A DNA stretch of 64,000 bases from Palsa-504 sp963753225 (GTDB lineage Bacteria; Actinomycetota; Actinomycetes; Streptosporangiales; Streptosporangiaceae). The notes beneath the pieces are model-generated. The model made no database searches, was not told where the DNA came from, and saw only the letters and a program-made list of their open reading frames with translations. The stretch lies in NCBI GenBank assembly GCA_963753225.1, contig CAVWBQ010000010.1:116376-180375 (forward strand). The letters are read 5' to 3'. Shown piece after piece: positions 15,107-25,017 of the stretch (within the stretch, counting starts at the first letter, position 1; the number at the start of each line of letters is the position of its first letter). A program made the position numbers and the translations under genes.

Positions 15107-17068
15107 TCAGCCTTCGAATTCGCCGATCACCTGGCCGCCCAGCTCACGCTGGATGAGGTCCATGCCGGTCAATTCGGCGTTCTTGGCCGCCCGGTCGTCC
15201 GGTGACGGCTCGTCCCTGAGGCTCTCATCGGGCGGCAAGTCGTCCGGCTCGTCGTCGTACGGCCCGGCCCAATCCGGCGGCGCGGACTCCGACGGCGCGG
15301 GGACGGGATCCCGCCGGACCGCGGGCTGGCGATCCGCTCCGGGGACTCCGGGTCCTGGCCGTCCCTGTCGGCCGCCTCCAGCCGTGACGTCTTCGCCTGC
15401 CACTCCCTTGATCGTCACGTTCAGGCCGAAGTCAGCGCTCAGCACGCGCTTGAGGACGGCGTCGTGGCCGCTCACGCTGAAGCCCTTCAGGTCCCCGTCC
15501 CGGGAGAACCGCAGGGTGAGGATGCCGTCCTCGAGGGAGAGCACGCTCGCGTTCCTGAGCAGCATCCACGCCACCTTGCGCTCCTGCTTGACCGCCTCCA
15601 GGATCGCGTCCCAGCTCTGCCGCAGCGAGTCGGCCGCGGAAGCTCCGGCGGCCGCCGGAGCCGGGGCGGCGGGGGCGCGGGCGGGGGCGGGGGCGGGGGC
15701 GGGGCGGGCGGGCTGCGGAGCCGGGCGGACGGGTTCGGCCGACTGGGGCGCGGGGCGGGCGGTGGGGCTCGGTACCCTGGCCCGTTCGGCCTCATCGCCG
15801 GGAGCGGAGCGCGGCGGGCGCGAAGGTGACTGCGGTACCTGACGCGGCGCGGCCGATATCCCCTTTTCCAGCCGCTCCAGCCGGGCGAGCAGGGATTTCT
15901 CGTCCGTGGCCGCGGCCGGCAGCAGCACCTGCGCGCACATCAGCTCGAGCAGCAGCCTGGGTGAGGTGGCGCCGCGCATCTGGTCCAGGCCGGTGCTGAC
16001 GATCTCGGCGGCGCGGGCCAGCCCGGCCTGGCCGAACCTGGCCGCCTGCCGGGCCATCAGCTCGGCCCGGTCCGGCGACAGCTCGAGCAGCCCGTTCTCG
16101 GCCGCGTCGGGCACCGCAGCCAGCACGATCAGGTCGCGGAGCCGGTCCAGCAGGTCGGCCGCGAACCGGCGCGGCTCGTGGCCGCCCTCGATGACCCGGT
16201 TCACCACGTGGAAGGTCGCCGCGCCGTCGGCGGCCGCGAACGCGTCCGCGATCTCGTCGAGCAGGCTGGCGTCGGTGAAACCGAGCAGCGAAACCGCGCG
16301 CTCGTAGCTGAGCCCGGACTCGTCGCTGCCCGCCAGCAGCTGGTCCAGGACGGACAGCGAGTCCCGGGCCGACCCGGCGCCGGCCCGCACCACCAGCGGC
16401 AGCACCGACTCCTGCACCGCCACGCCCTCCTTGCGCAGGATGTCCTGCATCAGCTCGCGCAGCACGGACGGCGGGACCAGGCGGAACGGGTAGTGGTGGG
16501 TGCGCGACTTGATGGTCGGGAGGACCTTCTCCGGCTCGGTGGTGGCGAAGATGAACTTCAGGTGCGGCGGTGGCTCCTCGACCAGCTTCAGCAGCGCGTT
16601 GAAGCCCTGCTGGGTGACCATGTGCGCCTCGTCGATGATGTAGATCTTGAAGCGCCCGGACACCGGCGAGTAGAAGGCCCGCTCGCGCAGCTCCCTGGCG
16701 TCGTCCACGCCGCCGTGCGAGGCCGCGTCGATCTCGATCACGTCGATGCTGCCCGCCCCGGATGGCGCGAGCGCGACGCAGGAGTCGCAGACCCCGCAGG
16801 GTTCGGGGGTGGGACCCTTGACGCAATTCAGCGAACGGGCGAGGATCCGCGCGCTGGACGTCTTGCCGCACCCGCGCGGCCCGCTGAACAGGTAGGCGTG
16901 GTTGATCCGGCCGGTTCGAAGTGCCTGGGTGAGCGGGCCGGTGACGTGTTCCTGCCCCTTCACCTCGGCGAACGTCGCCGGACGGTACTTACGGTAGAGG
17001 GCCAGGTTTGCTGGGGTCGCCGAGGCGATGAGGCTCGTGTCCTCGCGTTCCGACGCGGCTGCCGCCAT
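15107..17068 (-). CDS. dnaX: DNA polymerase III subunits gamma and tau
   Basis: A 653-residue clamp-loader ATPase of the replisome. Walker A is GPRGCGKTSSA, followed by a four-Cys zinc module (NC...PCGVCDSC), Walker B IIDEAHM and the sensor segment FATTEPEKVLPTIKSRT. The N-terminal 380 residues are the AAA core. A Pro/Ala/Arg-rich linker at about 430-500 precedes the tau-specific domain. ATG at 17068, with GAGG upstream, was chosen because a start at 17107 would lie inside the SRP RNA. An A/G slippage site for making gamma, as in E. coli, was not seen. Confidence 0.96.
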   Translation of the reverse strand: MAAAASEREDTSLIASATPANLALYRKYRPATFAEVKGQEHVTGPLTQALRTGRINHAYLFSGPRGCGKTSSARILARSLNCVKGPTPEPCGVCDSCVALAPSGAGSIDVIEIDAASHGGVDDARELRERAFYSPVSGRFKIYIIDEAHMVTQQGFNALLKLVEEPPPHLKFIFATTEPEKVLPTIKSRTHHYPFRLVPPSVLRELMQDILRKEGVAVQESVLPLVVRAGAGSARDSLSVLDQLLAGSDESGLSYERAVSLLGFTDASLLDEIADAFAAADGAATFHVVNRVIEGGHEPRRFAADLLDRLRDLIVLAAVPDAAENGLLELSPDRAELMARQAARFGQAGLARAAEIVSTGLDQMRGATSPRLLLELMCAQVLLPAAATDEKSLLARLERLEKGISAAPRQVPQSPSRPPRSAPGDEAERARVPSPTARPAPQSAEPVRPAPQPARPAPAPAPARAPAAPAPAAAGASAADSLRQSWDAILEAVKQERKVAWMLLRNASVLSLEDGILTLRFSRDGDLKGFSVSGHDAVLKRVLSADFGLNVTIKGVAGEDVTAGGGRQGRPGPGVPGADRQPAVRRDPVPAPSESAPPDWAGPYDDEPDDLPPDESLRDEPSPDDRAAKNAELTGMDLIQRELGGQVIGEFEG

Positions 17069-17093
17069 CAGCTCATCCTCACCGGTAATCGGG

Positions 17094-17180
17094 GACCCCC
17101 CGCACACCCGTCAGAGCCCGCGTACCCTTGCTGCCTTCCGGCCCTGGGGGGGTTGGCGGGATAACGCCGTGCGGGGGGTC
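17094..17180 (-). ncRNA. ffs: Small signal recognition particle RNA
   Basis: On the minus strand the conserved helix-8 core GGCCGGAAGGCAGCAAGGG is present (complement of 17126-17145). The ends close in a perfect 12-bp stem, GACCCCCCGCAC (17094-17105) with GTGCGGGGGGTC (17169-17180). Location between dnaX and tRNA-Ser is the usual one in actinobacteria. It binds Ffh for co-translational membrane targeting. Mature ends may extend a few bases beyond the stem. Confidence 0.93.
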
Positions 17181-17256
17181 ATCGGCCAGTGTAGTCAGCC
17201 CGCGGACCAGATGTTCCCCAACCCGGCCACCGGCGGATTCGGGTAAGCTTCCCGGC

Positions 17257-17344
17257 GGAGGATTCGCCTAGTGGCCTAGGGCGCACGCTTGGAAAGCGTG
17301 TTGGGTGCAAGCCCTCAAGAGTTCGAATCTCTTATCCTCCGCCA
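17257..17344 (+). tRNA. tRNA-Ser(GGA)
   Basis: A class II tRNA with acceptor arms GGAGGAT (17257-17263) and ATCCTCC (17334-17340), a TTCGAAT T-loop and a long variable arm. Anticodon GGA is at 17291-17293, flanked by TT and AA. The 3' CCA is encoded. It reads UCC/UCU codons. Confidence 0.97.
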
Positions 17345-17636
17345 TCCTGACCTGCGGCGATGCGATCTCGGACACTGCAGAGCGGACAAGCTCGAGGTCG
17401 CTCAGTCTCATTTCTTAGTCTCAGTTGCGTGGCCAGGAAGCTGCCGCACGAGGCCTGGGTGCAGGTTCAACGCTCCGAGTTTCACCTGGTCACGGCATCG
17501 GTGACGTCCTCGGGCAGGCTGACGTTCAGCGTGTGCTCGACATGGTTGGCCGGTGCCTACTTCGCGGAGGGAACCGGCCCGGAGATTTCGGCTGCGGGGT
17601 GAATCTTTTCCGGGTCGGGGGCGCGACAGTTAGGTC

Positions 17637-18173
17637 ATGGATAGCGGGCCGGGCGATGAGGTGCTGCTTCTGGCGGTCGCCGGTCGTGATGTGGGTGCCT
17701 TTCACACGTTGTATGAGCGTCATGCTGGGTGGCTCGCGATCCGGCTCGCCCGGCGATGCAACGACCGCGACCTGGTGGCGGACGCGATCCAGGACACCTT
17801 CGTCGCCGTCTGGCAGAAACCGCGGGGTTTCCGCGGCGACGGCGACGTCGCGGCGTGGCTGTGGGGGATCGCGATCCGCCGGCTGGTGAGCCGCTTGCGG
17901 ACCCGCAGCAGCGTCGCCGCCGTGTTCGAGAACGCCGGAGCCGCGCCGGCCGCGGAGGACCAGGTGCTGCTGTCGGTCGAGTACGGCGACATCGGCCAGG
18001 CGCTGGCCCGGCTGTCGCCGGAGATGCGCGCTGTCATCCAGGCCGTCGTGCTGGACGGCCTGACCGCCCGGGAAGCGGCGCAGCTGCTGCACGTACCGGT
18101 GAGCAGCGTGAAGACCAGGCTCTACCGGGCCAAGGCGCACCTGCGGGCCGCCCTAGCGGAGGGATCGTCATGA
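17637..18173 (+). CDS. ECF-type RNA polymerase sigma factor
   Basis: A 178-residue group 4 sigma factor. Region 2 spans about residues 20-85, with DLVADAIQDTFVAVWQ as the core-binding/-10 helix. Region 4 at about 120-170 has LSPEMRAVIQAVVLDGLTAREAAQLLHVPVSSVKTRLYRA as the -35 reading helix-turn-helix. The stop overlaps the next gene by ATGA, and that gene has a zinc-finger anti-sigma motif. It is the first gene of a six- or seven-gene run that includes an ABC exporter, probably its regulon. Confidence 0.93.
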   Translation: MDSGPGDEVLLLAVAGRDVGAFHTLYERHAGWLAIRLARRCNDRDLVADAIQDTFVAVWQKPRGFRGDGDVAAWLWGIAIRRLVSRLRTRSSVAAVFENAGAAPAAEDQVLLSVEYGDIGQALARLSPEMRAVIQAVVLDGLTAREAAQLLHVPVSSVKTRLYRAKAHLRAALAEGSS

Positions 18174-19003
18174 CCGGCTGGCATCTCGACGACGACATGC
18201 TGCGGCGTTACGTCGGGCGGACCGGTTCGCTGGCTGAGGGGGCCTCGGTCGAGCAGCACCTGATGTCCTGCGAGCAGTGCCGGGCGCGGATCAACGCCGC
18301 GGCCAGCGTGATCGAACTCAGTGTGATCGACCTCGCCGCGGTGTGGGACCGCACGCGGGATGCGGTGGAGGTGCCGCGGTCGTCGGTGTTCGAGCGGCTG
18401 CTGCGCGGCGCCGGGCTCCCCGCCCACGAGGCGCGGCTGGTCGCGGTGGCCAGCGCGTTCCGCGGCGTGTGGCTGGCCGGCGCGGCCGCGGTCCTGGCGT
18501 TCGCCGCGTTCGCGGCGGCGGTCGGGCACACCCGCGGGCTGTGGCCGTTCCTGGCCGTGGCGCCGGTCATGCCCTGCCTGGTGGTCGCGTCCAGCTACGA
18601 CCCGCGGCTGGACCCGGCGCTCGAACCGGAACTCGTCACGCCCTATCCGGCGCTGCGGCTGATCCTGCTGCGCACGATCGCGGTTCTCGCCCTCGTGTTG
18701 CCGGCCGTGCTGCTGTTCGGGCTGGTCGTGCCCGGGGAGACGGCGTTCGCCTGGCTGCTGCCGGCGGTCGGCTTCGTCGCGGTGGTCCTGGCCGCGTCGA
18801 CCTGGTTCAGCCCGCTGCGCGCGGCCATCACGGTCAGCGCCGCCTGGGTCGGGGTGGTCTGGCTGCTGGCGGCGCGGTCCGGGTCGCCGGACGCGGTGCT
18901 CCAGGCCCGGGCCCAGGCGGGCTTCCTGGCGCTGGCGGCGGCTTCGTTCGGGATTTTCCTGATACGCCGGCGCTGGCTGCGCCAGCTTCGGCCGTGGAGG
19001 TAG
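18170..19003 (+). CDS. Zinc-finger anti-sigma factor with multiple membrane helices
   Basis: A 277-residue membrane protein. The cytoplasmic N-terminus has VEQHLMSCEQCRARI, the H-x3-C-x2-C zinc motif of ZAS anti-sigma factors. About six hydrophobic helices follow from residue 105, with a final Arg-rich tail. It is coupled by ATGA to the ECF sigma gene and should hold that sigma at the membrane until a signal arrives. The many membrane helices are more than the single one found in most ZAS proteins, so it may sense envelope state directly; this is inference. Confidence 0.85.
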   Translation: MTGWHLDDDMLRRYVGRTGSLAEGASVEQHLMSCEQCRARINAAASVIELSVIDLAAVWDRTRDAVEVPRSSVFERLLRGAGLPAHEARLVAVASAFRGVWLAGAAAVLAFAAFAAAVGHTRGLWPFLAVAPVMPCLVVASSYDPRLDPALEPELVTPYPALRLILLRTIAVLALVLPAVLLFGLVVPGETAFAWLLPAVGFVAVVLAASTWFSPLRAAITVSAAWVGVVWLLAARSGSPDAVLQARAQAGFLALAAASFGIFLIRRRWLRQLRPWR

Positions 19004-19005
19004 CA

Positions 19006-19883
<878 letters not shown>

Positions 19884-19887
<4 letters not shown>

Positions 19888-20753
19888 CCACGACGCTCGC
19901 GGCCGCCCGCCCCGAGTCAGCCGCCGCCCGGACCACGCTCGTCGCGCTCGCCGCCCGCGAGATGCACCGGTTCGCCCTCAACCCGGTCTTCCTGTTCGCC
20001 GTGGTGATGACCGCGTGGACGACGTGGGACTTCCGGAAAGCGACGGCCAACGCGGTCGGCACCGGGAACTGGTACCCGTGGATCTTCCTTGGCGGGTTCG
20101 GCATGATGGCCACGTTCTGGCTGACCCGGTCCATGCGCGACAGCGAGCCGGTCGTCGGCGTCACCCCGACCACGCTGCCGGCGCGCACCGCCGCCCTGTG
20201 CGCGGTCGCGGTCATGCCGTTCCTCTGCGGCGTACTGACCCTGTTCGCGTTCCTGCATTTCCACCCGGTCGGCGCCCGGGTGTACGGGGCGTTCAGCCCG
20301 CCGGCGCAGGTCGCCGTCCTCGTCGGGCAGATCGTCATCCCGTCACTCGGCGGCCCGCTGCTCGGTGTCGCGCTGGGCCGCTGGGTCCGCTTCCCGGGCG
20401 CCGCGCTCGTGCTGTTCCTGGTCATCTACGGCTGGGTGAACGTGGCGACCTGGGCGTCCTTGTCGCATCCGGACTCGGCGGCATTCACGGCACTGCGGCT
20501 GTTCTCGCCGTTCGCGTTCTTCACCTACATGAAGAACGTCGCCGACGTCACGACCTGGCGCGGCTCCCCGTGGTTCTTCATCGGCTGGCAGCTCGCCCTG
20601 TGCGCGACCGCGGTACTGGTGGCGCTCCTGCGCGGGGCCGAAGGCCGAGTGCGCTTCCGGGTCATCCGTACCCTTCAGATCGTCCTGGTGGTGGCCGCGA
20701 TCATGCTCGTGCTGGCCGCCGCCGGCGGGTTCCCCCACGCCGTCAACGCATGA
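19884..20753 (+). CDS. ABC transporter permease
   Basis: A 289-residue integral membrane protein with about six hydrophobic segments, first at FALNPVFLFAVVMTAW and last at TLQIVLVVAAIMLVLAAA. It resembles ABC-2 type permeases. ATGA overlaps join it to the ATPase upstream and the next membrane protein downstream. It contains the phrase VVGVTPTTLPART near residue 90; a similar VVDVTPTGPARRT occurs in the next protein, so the two are probably related half-permeases. Confidence 0.88.
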
Positions 20754-21370
20754 TGGTCACGTTGGTGCTGCGGGCCGGGGCGTGGCCGGCGGTCGCGGGT
20801 GTCACTGGCGTGGCGGTCGTGGTGGGCGGCTGCGGTGCCGCGTTCCCGGAGGCGGCCACCATGCTGTTCCCGATCTGCTTCGCGCTGCTCGCCGCGGCCG
20901 CGGCGTTCACCCTCGACGAGCCGGCCAGCCTGGTCGTCGACGTGACGCCGACCGGGCCCGCCCGGCGCACCACGATCCGCGCCCTGGCATTGCTGGCGCC
21001 GCTCGCCGCCGGCGCGCTGGTAATACTGACGGCGGCCATGCGCGGGCTGGCGCTGCCCTGGACGGGGACCGGTCTCGCGCTGGCCGGCAACGTGCTGCTC
21101 GGATTCACCGCGGCGTGCGCGGCCCGGAGGCGGACCGGAGAACCGGGCGCGGCGGCCGGCACCGCCGTCGTACTGGTGCTGATGGCGCCCAGCCTCGTGC
21201 CGCCGGTCACGCGCTGGGTCCGCACCTTCCCGGCCCCTGGCGCCGGCGGGCAGTCCTCGGACCCCGTTCTGGTGGACCGTCCTCGCGGTGTGCGTGCTCG
21301 CTATCGCCGTTTCTGCCGGTGGCCGAGGGCCCCGGTGGAGGGCTCACCGTGGGCCGCCCGACGAGGGTGA
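20750..21370 (+). CDS. ABC exporter membrane protein, apparently frameshifted near its 3' end
   Basis: The intact frame encodes 206 residues with about four membrane helices and the VVDVTPTGPARRT motif shared with the upstream permease. After about residue 168 (near 21250) the sequence turns Arg-rich. In the +1-shifted frame the same DNA encodes FWWTVLAVCVLAIAVSAG, a clear membrane helix with GC-rich third positions, ending at a TAG at 21372-21374. One extra G in the run near 21245-21247 would explain this. Either the terminal helix is lost or the run holds a sequence error. Otherwise it completes the exporter. Confidence 0.7.
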   Translation: MMVTLVLRAGAWPAVAGVTGVAVVVGGCGAAFPEAATMLFPICFALLAAAAAFTLDEPASLVVDVTPTGPARRTTIRALALLAPLAAGALVILTAAMRGLALPWTGTGLALAGNVLLGFTAACAARRRTGEPGAAAGTAVVLVLMAPSLVPPVTRWVRTFPAPGAGGQSSDPVLVDRPRGVRARYRRFCRWPRAPVEGSPWAARRG

Positions 21371-21470
21371 ATAGCGTCCGGAACATCCGCACCGCGGAGG
21401 GCCGGACAGGCACCCGGTACCAGGCGCTGACCGGGATCCGCGGCCCCCGCAAAATGAAGGAGCGGCTGAG

Positions 21471-21920
21471 ATGAGCGAGAACAACACGAGCGTGACCAGC
21501 GAGCACGACGTCGGCGCCGCCGCGAGGCCACGACCAGGCGGCGTCATGCTGACTGTCTACCGCTGGGCGCTGCTGGTGTTCCTGGCCGCCGGAGTGGTCC
21601 AGATCTTCCTGGCCGGCCTCGGCGCCTTCAAGCTCCTGCACGGGGCCGGTGACCCGGCACTGGATCCGCACCGGAGGCTGGGCTTCGCGATGGCAGGGGC
21701 GGCGATCATCATCCTGATCCTGTCGCTGATCGCGCGGCCGAGCGCGCGCGCGATCGTCGGTGCCGTGCTGCTGGTGCTGATGACGGCGTTCTTGCAGAGC
21801 CTGCTGGCCGGACTGGCCGACGACCACGTGATCTTCGGAGCCCTGCACGCGACCGACGGCCTGCTCATTCTGGCCATCCCGGCCTACCTGTACGTATGGA
21901 CCGGGCGCCGGGCCGCATGA
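21471..21920 (+). CDS. Small four-helix membrane protein (DUF6220-like)
   Basis: A 149-residue protein with a polar N-terminus of about 25 residues and four hydrophobic segments: LTVYRWALLVFLAAGVVQIFL, LGFAMAGAAIIILILSLI, AIVGAVLLVLMTAFLQSL and TDGLLILAIPAYLYVW. The layout with HRRLGFAMAG matches DUF6220 proteins as remembered. A GGAGCGG-type binding site precedes the ATG. It overlaps the histidine kinase start by ATGA, so it may sense or modulate with the kinase. Function is unknown. Confidence 0.75.
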   Translation: MSENNTSVTSEHDVGAAARPRPGGVMLTVYRWALLVFLAAGVVQIFLAGLGAFKLLHGAGDPALDPHRRLGFAMAGAAIIILILSLIARPSARAIVGAVLLVLMTAFLQSLLAGLADDHVIFGALHATDGLLILAIPAYLYVWTGRRAA

Positions 21921-24073
21921 ACGTCACCGCGCGGCGGCAGAGCACCACCGCGACGGCAGCATGGACCGTCGCCGTCGTCCTCGCGGCAGGTGCCTCGGTC
22001 CTGATCATCCTCGCCTGGAACAACCTGGTCACCGGTGACGCGATTGCAACGGCCTGCCAGGTGCCATCAGCCGTTTTGTACGCCACCCTCGGAGCGCTGA
22101 TCGTCCGTCGTGCGGGCAACACCATCGGCTGGTACCTGCTCATCGCGGGCATCGCCGACGGCTTGGTGGCCCTTGCTTCCGCGTACGCCGTGCTCGGCAT
22201 CAGGCGTCCAGGTGCCCTGCCAGGTCCCGCGATCATGGGCGTTCTGGCCGAGTGGTCTTTCATTCCGCTGATTTGCAGCATCGCATTCATGTTCCTGCTC
22301 TTCCCGACCGGGCACCTGCCGTCACCGCGCTGGCGTCCGGTCGGCGGCTTGTGCCTGCTGCTCATCGCGCTGACCTTGATCGGATTCCTGGTACAGCCGA
22401 AGAGAGTGCAGCTTCCGGCTCCCGGCGGCATCTCGCTCTCGGTCCAGAACCCGCTTGGCGTGCGTTCCTTGCCACCGCCGCTGGCGACCGTGCTGATCGG
22501 AACCATCAGCCAGGCATGGTTCGTGTTCATCGCCTTGATGGCGGCCTCCACGGTGGCCATGACGATCCGCTACCGGGCAGGAGGCCGCGAGTTGCGGCAG
22601 CAGATCAAGTGGGTCGCCTTCACGGCGGCCACTGCGATCGGCTGCTCGGTCGTCGTCCCGGTATCTATGGATATCGGGGGAAAGTCCTGGGCCGTGCTGA
22701 CCACGGCGGCAGACGTGGTGGTCTCGGTGATCGGGCTGGCCGGATTCCCGATCGCGATCGCGATCGCGATCCTGAAATACGGCCTGTACCAGATCGACGT
22801 CATCATCAAGAGGGCCGTCAGCTATGGCCTGCTGTCCGCGGCGCTGACGGCCGTCTACATCGGCATCGTGGTGGGCATCGGGACGCTGGCCGGTTACGCT
22901 GGCGGCCCGGTGCTCACCGTGGCGGCGGCGGTCGTGGTCTCGGTGCTCTTCCATCCGGTGCGCCAGCGTGCCAACCTGCTGGCGAACCGCTTCGTCTATG
23001 GCAGGCGCGCCTCGCCCTACCAGGTGCTCGCCGACTTCGCCCAGGACATGGCCGGTCAGCTCGACGCCGACGCCGCGCTTGACCGGATGGCCGCTGTGCT
23101 CGGCGGGGCGACCGGGGCCGAGCGCGTCGAGGTCTGGGTGATGGTCGGCGCCGGTCTGTCACCTCGATCGGTCTGGCCAGCCGATGCCGAACCGGGAGCC
23201 GCGCCGGCGATGGTGACCCGTTCAGCAGGCCTGGCCACCCTTGGGCCGGTCGCCCGGGCGATCGGCGTGTATCACCAGGACGAACTGCTCGGCGCCATCA
23301 CGCTGGGCAAGGCCAAGAACGAACCGGTATCCGCCGCGGAGGACAGGCTGCTCACCGATCTGGCCTCGCAGGCTGGGCTCGTGCTCAGGAACGTAAGGCT
23401 GACCGCCGAGTTGCAGGCCACGATCGACGACCTGCGTGCGTCGCGCCGGCGGCTAGTGCAGGCGCAAGACGACGAGCGGCAGCGGATCGAACGGAACCTG
23501 CACGATGGCGCCCAGCAGCAACTGGTCGCGCTGAGCGTTCAGCTCGGCCTGCTCAACGGAGTCGCCGACGATCCAGGCGAGGTCAGGGAGCTGACCGGCC
23601 AGCTGCGATCCGGAGTGCGGGCAGCCCTGGATGACCTGCGAGCCCTTGCCCGCGGTATCTACCCGCCCGTGCTAGCCGACCAGGGTCTTCGCGCTGCCCT
23701 GCAGGCACAGGCCGACCGCGCGCCGATGCCGGTGCTGGTCGACGCCGACGGGATCGGGCGGTTCTCCCGTGACGCCGAGACGACGCTGTACTTCTGCATC
23801 CTCGAGGCACTGCAGAACGTCGCGAAGTACGCGCAAGCGTCACTGACCACGGTGACCCTGAACCAGGTCGCCGGCAGGGTCGAATTCAGCGTCGCGGACG
23901 ACGGGGCAGGCTTCAACCCTGCGGCTGCCGCGCACGGCACCGGCCTGCAGGGCATAGCCGACCGGCTGTTGGCCGTGGGCGGCCAGCTGGGGGTAGCGTC
24001 CGCACCGGGCCGGGGCACGACTATCAGCGGAACGGTGCCCGTCACCGCCCTTGCCCCGGCGCTGGCCGACTGA
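21917..24073 (+). CDS. Membrane sensor histidine kinase, NarL/DesK class
   Basis: A 718-residue kinase from ATG 21917; earlier in-frame codons lie inside the preceding gene. The N-terminal 330 residues form about eight membrane helices. A GAF-like region follows (about 350-500). The HisKA_3 helix is DDERQRIERNLHDGAQQQ, with His529 as phosphoacceptor. The ATPase domain has EALQNVAKYAQAS (N box), DDGAGFNP and GTGLQGIADRL. No response regulator gene is adjacent, so its partner must be encoded elsewhere or be a LuxR-type regulator outside the window. Confidence 0.92.
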   Translation: MNVTARRQSTTATAAWTVAVVLAAGASVLIILAWNNLVTGDAIATACQVPSAVLYATLGALIVRRAGNTIGWYLLIAGIADGLVALASAYAVLGIRRPGALPGPAIMGVLAEWSFIPLICSIAFMFLLFPTGHLPSPRWRPVGGLCLLLIALTLIGFLVQPKRVQLPAPGGISLSVQNPLGVRSLPPPLATVLIGTISQAWFVFIALMAASTVAMTIRYRAGGRELRQQIKWVAFTAATAIGCSVVVPVSMDIGGKSWAVLTTAADVVVSVIGLAGFPIAIAIAILKYGLYQIDVIIKRAVSYGLLSAALTAVYIGIVVGIGTLAGYAGGPVLTVAAAVVVSVLFHPVRQRANLLANRFVYGRRASPYQVLADFAQDMAGQLDADAALDRMAAVLGGATGAERVEVWVMVGAGLSPRSVWPADAEPGAAPAMVTRSAGLATLGPVARAIGVYHQDELLGAITLGKAKNEPVSAAEDRLLTDLASQAGLVLRNVRLTAELQATIDDLRASRRRLVQAQDDERQRIERNLHDGAQQQLVALSVQLGLLNGVADDPGEVRELTGQLRSGVRAALDDLRALARGIYPPVLADQGLRAALQAQADRAPMPVLVDADGIGRFSRDAETTLYFCILEALQNVAKYAQASLTTVTLNQVAGRVEFSVADDGAGFNPAAAAHGTGLQGIADRLLAVGGQLGVASAPGRGTTISGTVPVTALAPALAD

Positions 24074-24233
24074 GCAGCGGAATAACCTGCCAGATAGGCG
24101 ACCAGCACCCGCACTCGCGAGCCTTTGAACGCTCACTCGCCGAGGGAGCTTTGCCGGCATTGCATCCCGTCCCGCAACATCGCCGCCTCCTTCGAATTGC
24201 TGCACTGGTTTCGCAGGGAACACGGCCTGACAG

Positions 24234-24249
24234 CTGGGCCGCGGCCCAG
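24234..24249. terminator. Short GC palindrome between convergent genes
   Basis: CTGGGCCGCGGCCCAG is a perfect 16-base palindrome followed by TCTTATT. It lies between the 3' ends of the histidine kinase and the MHYT gene and may form a 6-bp stem. A weak terminator candidate only. Confidence 0.35.
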
Positions 24250-24255
24250 TCTTAT

Positions 24256-24996
24256 TCAGCTTCGTCCGCTTGGGTTGACCTGGCCACGCTCGGCCCTGCC
24301 ACCGCAGGTGGCACACGGCGACGACCTACGGTAAACACGGATCCACAGCCTCGGAAAGCGTTTTGGGGGGTCGCCGTATGCCACGCGGACCACAGTCGCG
24401 CCGGAGGACAGCTGCTCGCTCAGGCTGGCGTCGGCGCGGATTTCGTCCTCGTTGGGCGACACGGAGATGATCAGCGATAGCAGGAACGTGAGGACGCCCG
24501 CGCAGATTAATGGCCGGAACAGGAAGCTGTCCGCGGAGTCCCCGGACATGGTCATCCTGCTACCTCCGGCATACACATGCATCGCGGCCATCCCGGTGTA
24601 GTGCATGCCGGTGACGGCGACACCCATGATCAGCGATACACCGAGGCTGGACCATAGGCCCCGGACGCGCAGCCCGGCTATCAGCGCCGCCGTTCCCGCC
24701 ACGATCGCGATGAGCACCGATACCCCGACCAGGCCGAGGTTGTACCGGACGGTACCTTGCATGCTCATCGCGGACATCCCGACGTAGTGCATGGTCGAGA
24801 CGCCGACGCCGATGATCACGCCGCCGGTCAGCACCGGCAGCAGGCCGCCGCCACCGTAGCCGACGATGAACAGGCCGATGGCGACGACGACGACCGCGAC
24901 CACCAGGCTGATCATGGTCATCGGTATGAAAGAGGCCGCTATGACGGCTGGTGCCCCGGCCCGGAGGCCGGGCGGGGCCGGATGAGACCGCCCCAC
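24256..24996 (-). CDS. MHYT-domain membrane protein, N-terminally shortened
   Basis: A 246-residue membrane protein with two MHYT motifs, STMHYVGMSAM and TGMHYTGMAAM, each in a hydrophobic helix, and more helices around them (ISLVVAVVVVAIGLFIVGYG, ICAGVLTFLLSLIIS). Full MHYT sensors have three such motifs in seven helices; the first motif and two helices are missing. The frame begins in unrelated Pro/Arg-rich sequence only 21 bases after the methyltransferase stop. MHYT domains are thought to bind copper and sense O2, CO or NO. Probably a truncated, possibly inactive copy; ATG at MTMISLVV is an alternative start. Confidence 0.75.
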   Translation of the reverse strand: MGRSHPAPPGLRAGAPAVIAASFIPMTMISLVVAVVVVAIGLFIVGYGGGGLLPVLTGGVIIGVGVSTMHYVGMSAMSMQGTVRYNLGLVGVSVLIAIVAGTAALIAGLRVRGLWSSLGVSLIMGVAVTGMHYTGMAAMHVYAGGSRMTMSGDSADSFLFRPLICAGVLTFLLSLIISVSPNEDEIRADASLSEQLSSGATVVRVAYGDPPKRFPRLWIRVYRRSSPCATCGGRAERGQVNPSGRS

Positions 24997-25017
24997 CCCA
25001 GCCAGGCCTGGGCCCGC

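Noticed and set aside
15650..15760. GGGGGC-rich repeat inside dnaX
   Set aside because: It encodes the Pro/Ala linker of the tau region; ordinary for high-GC dnaX.
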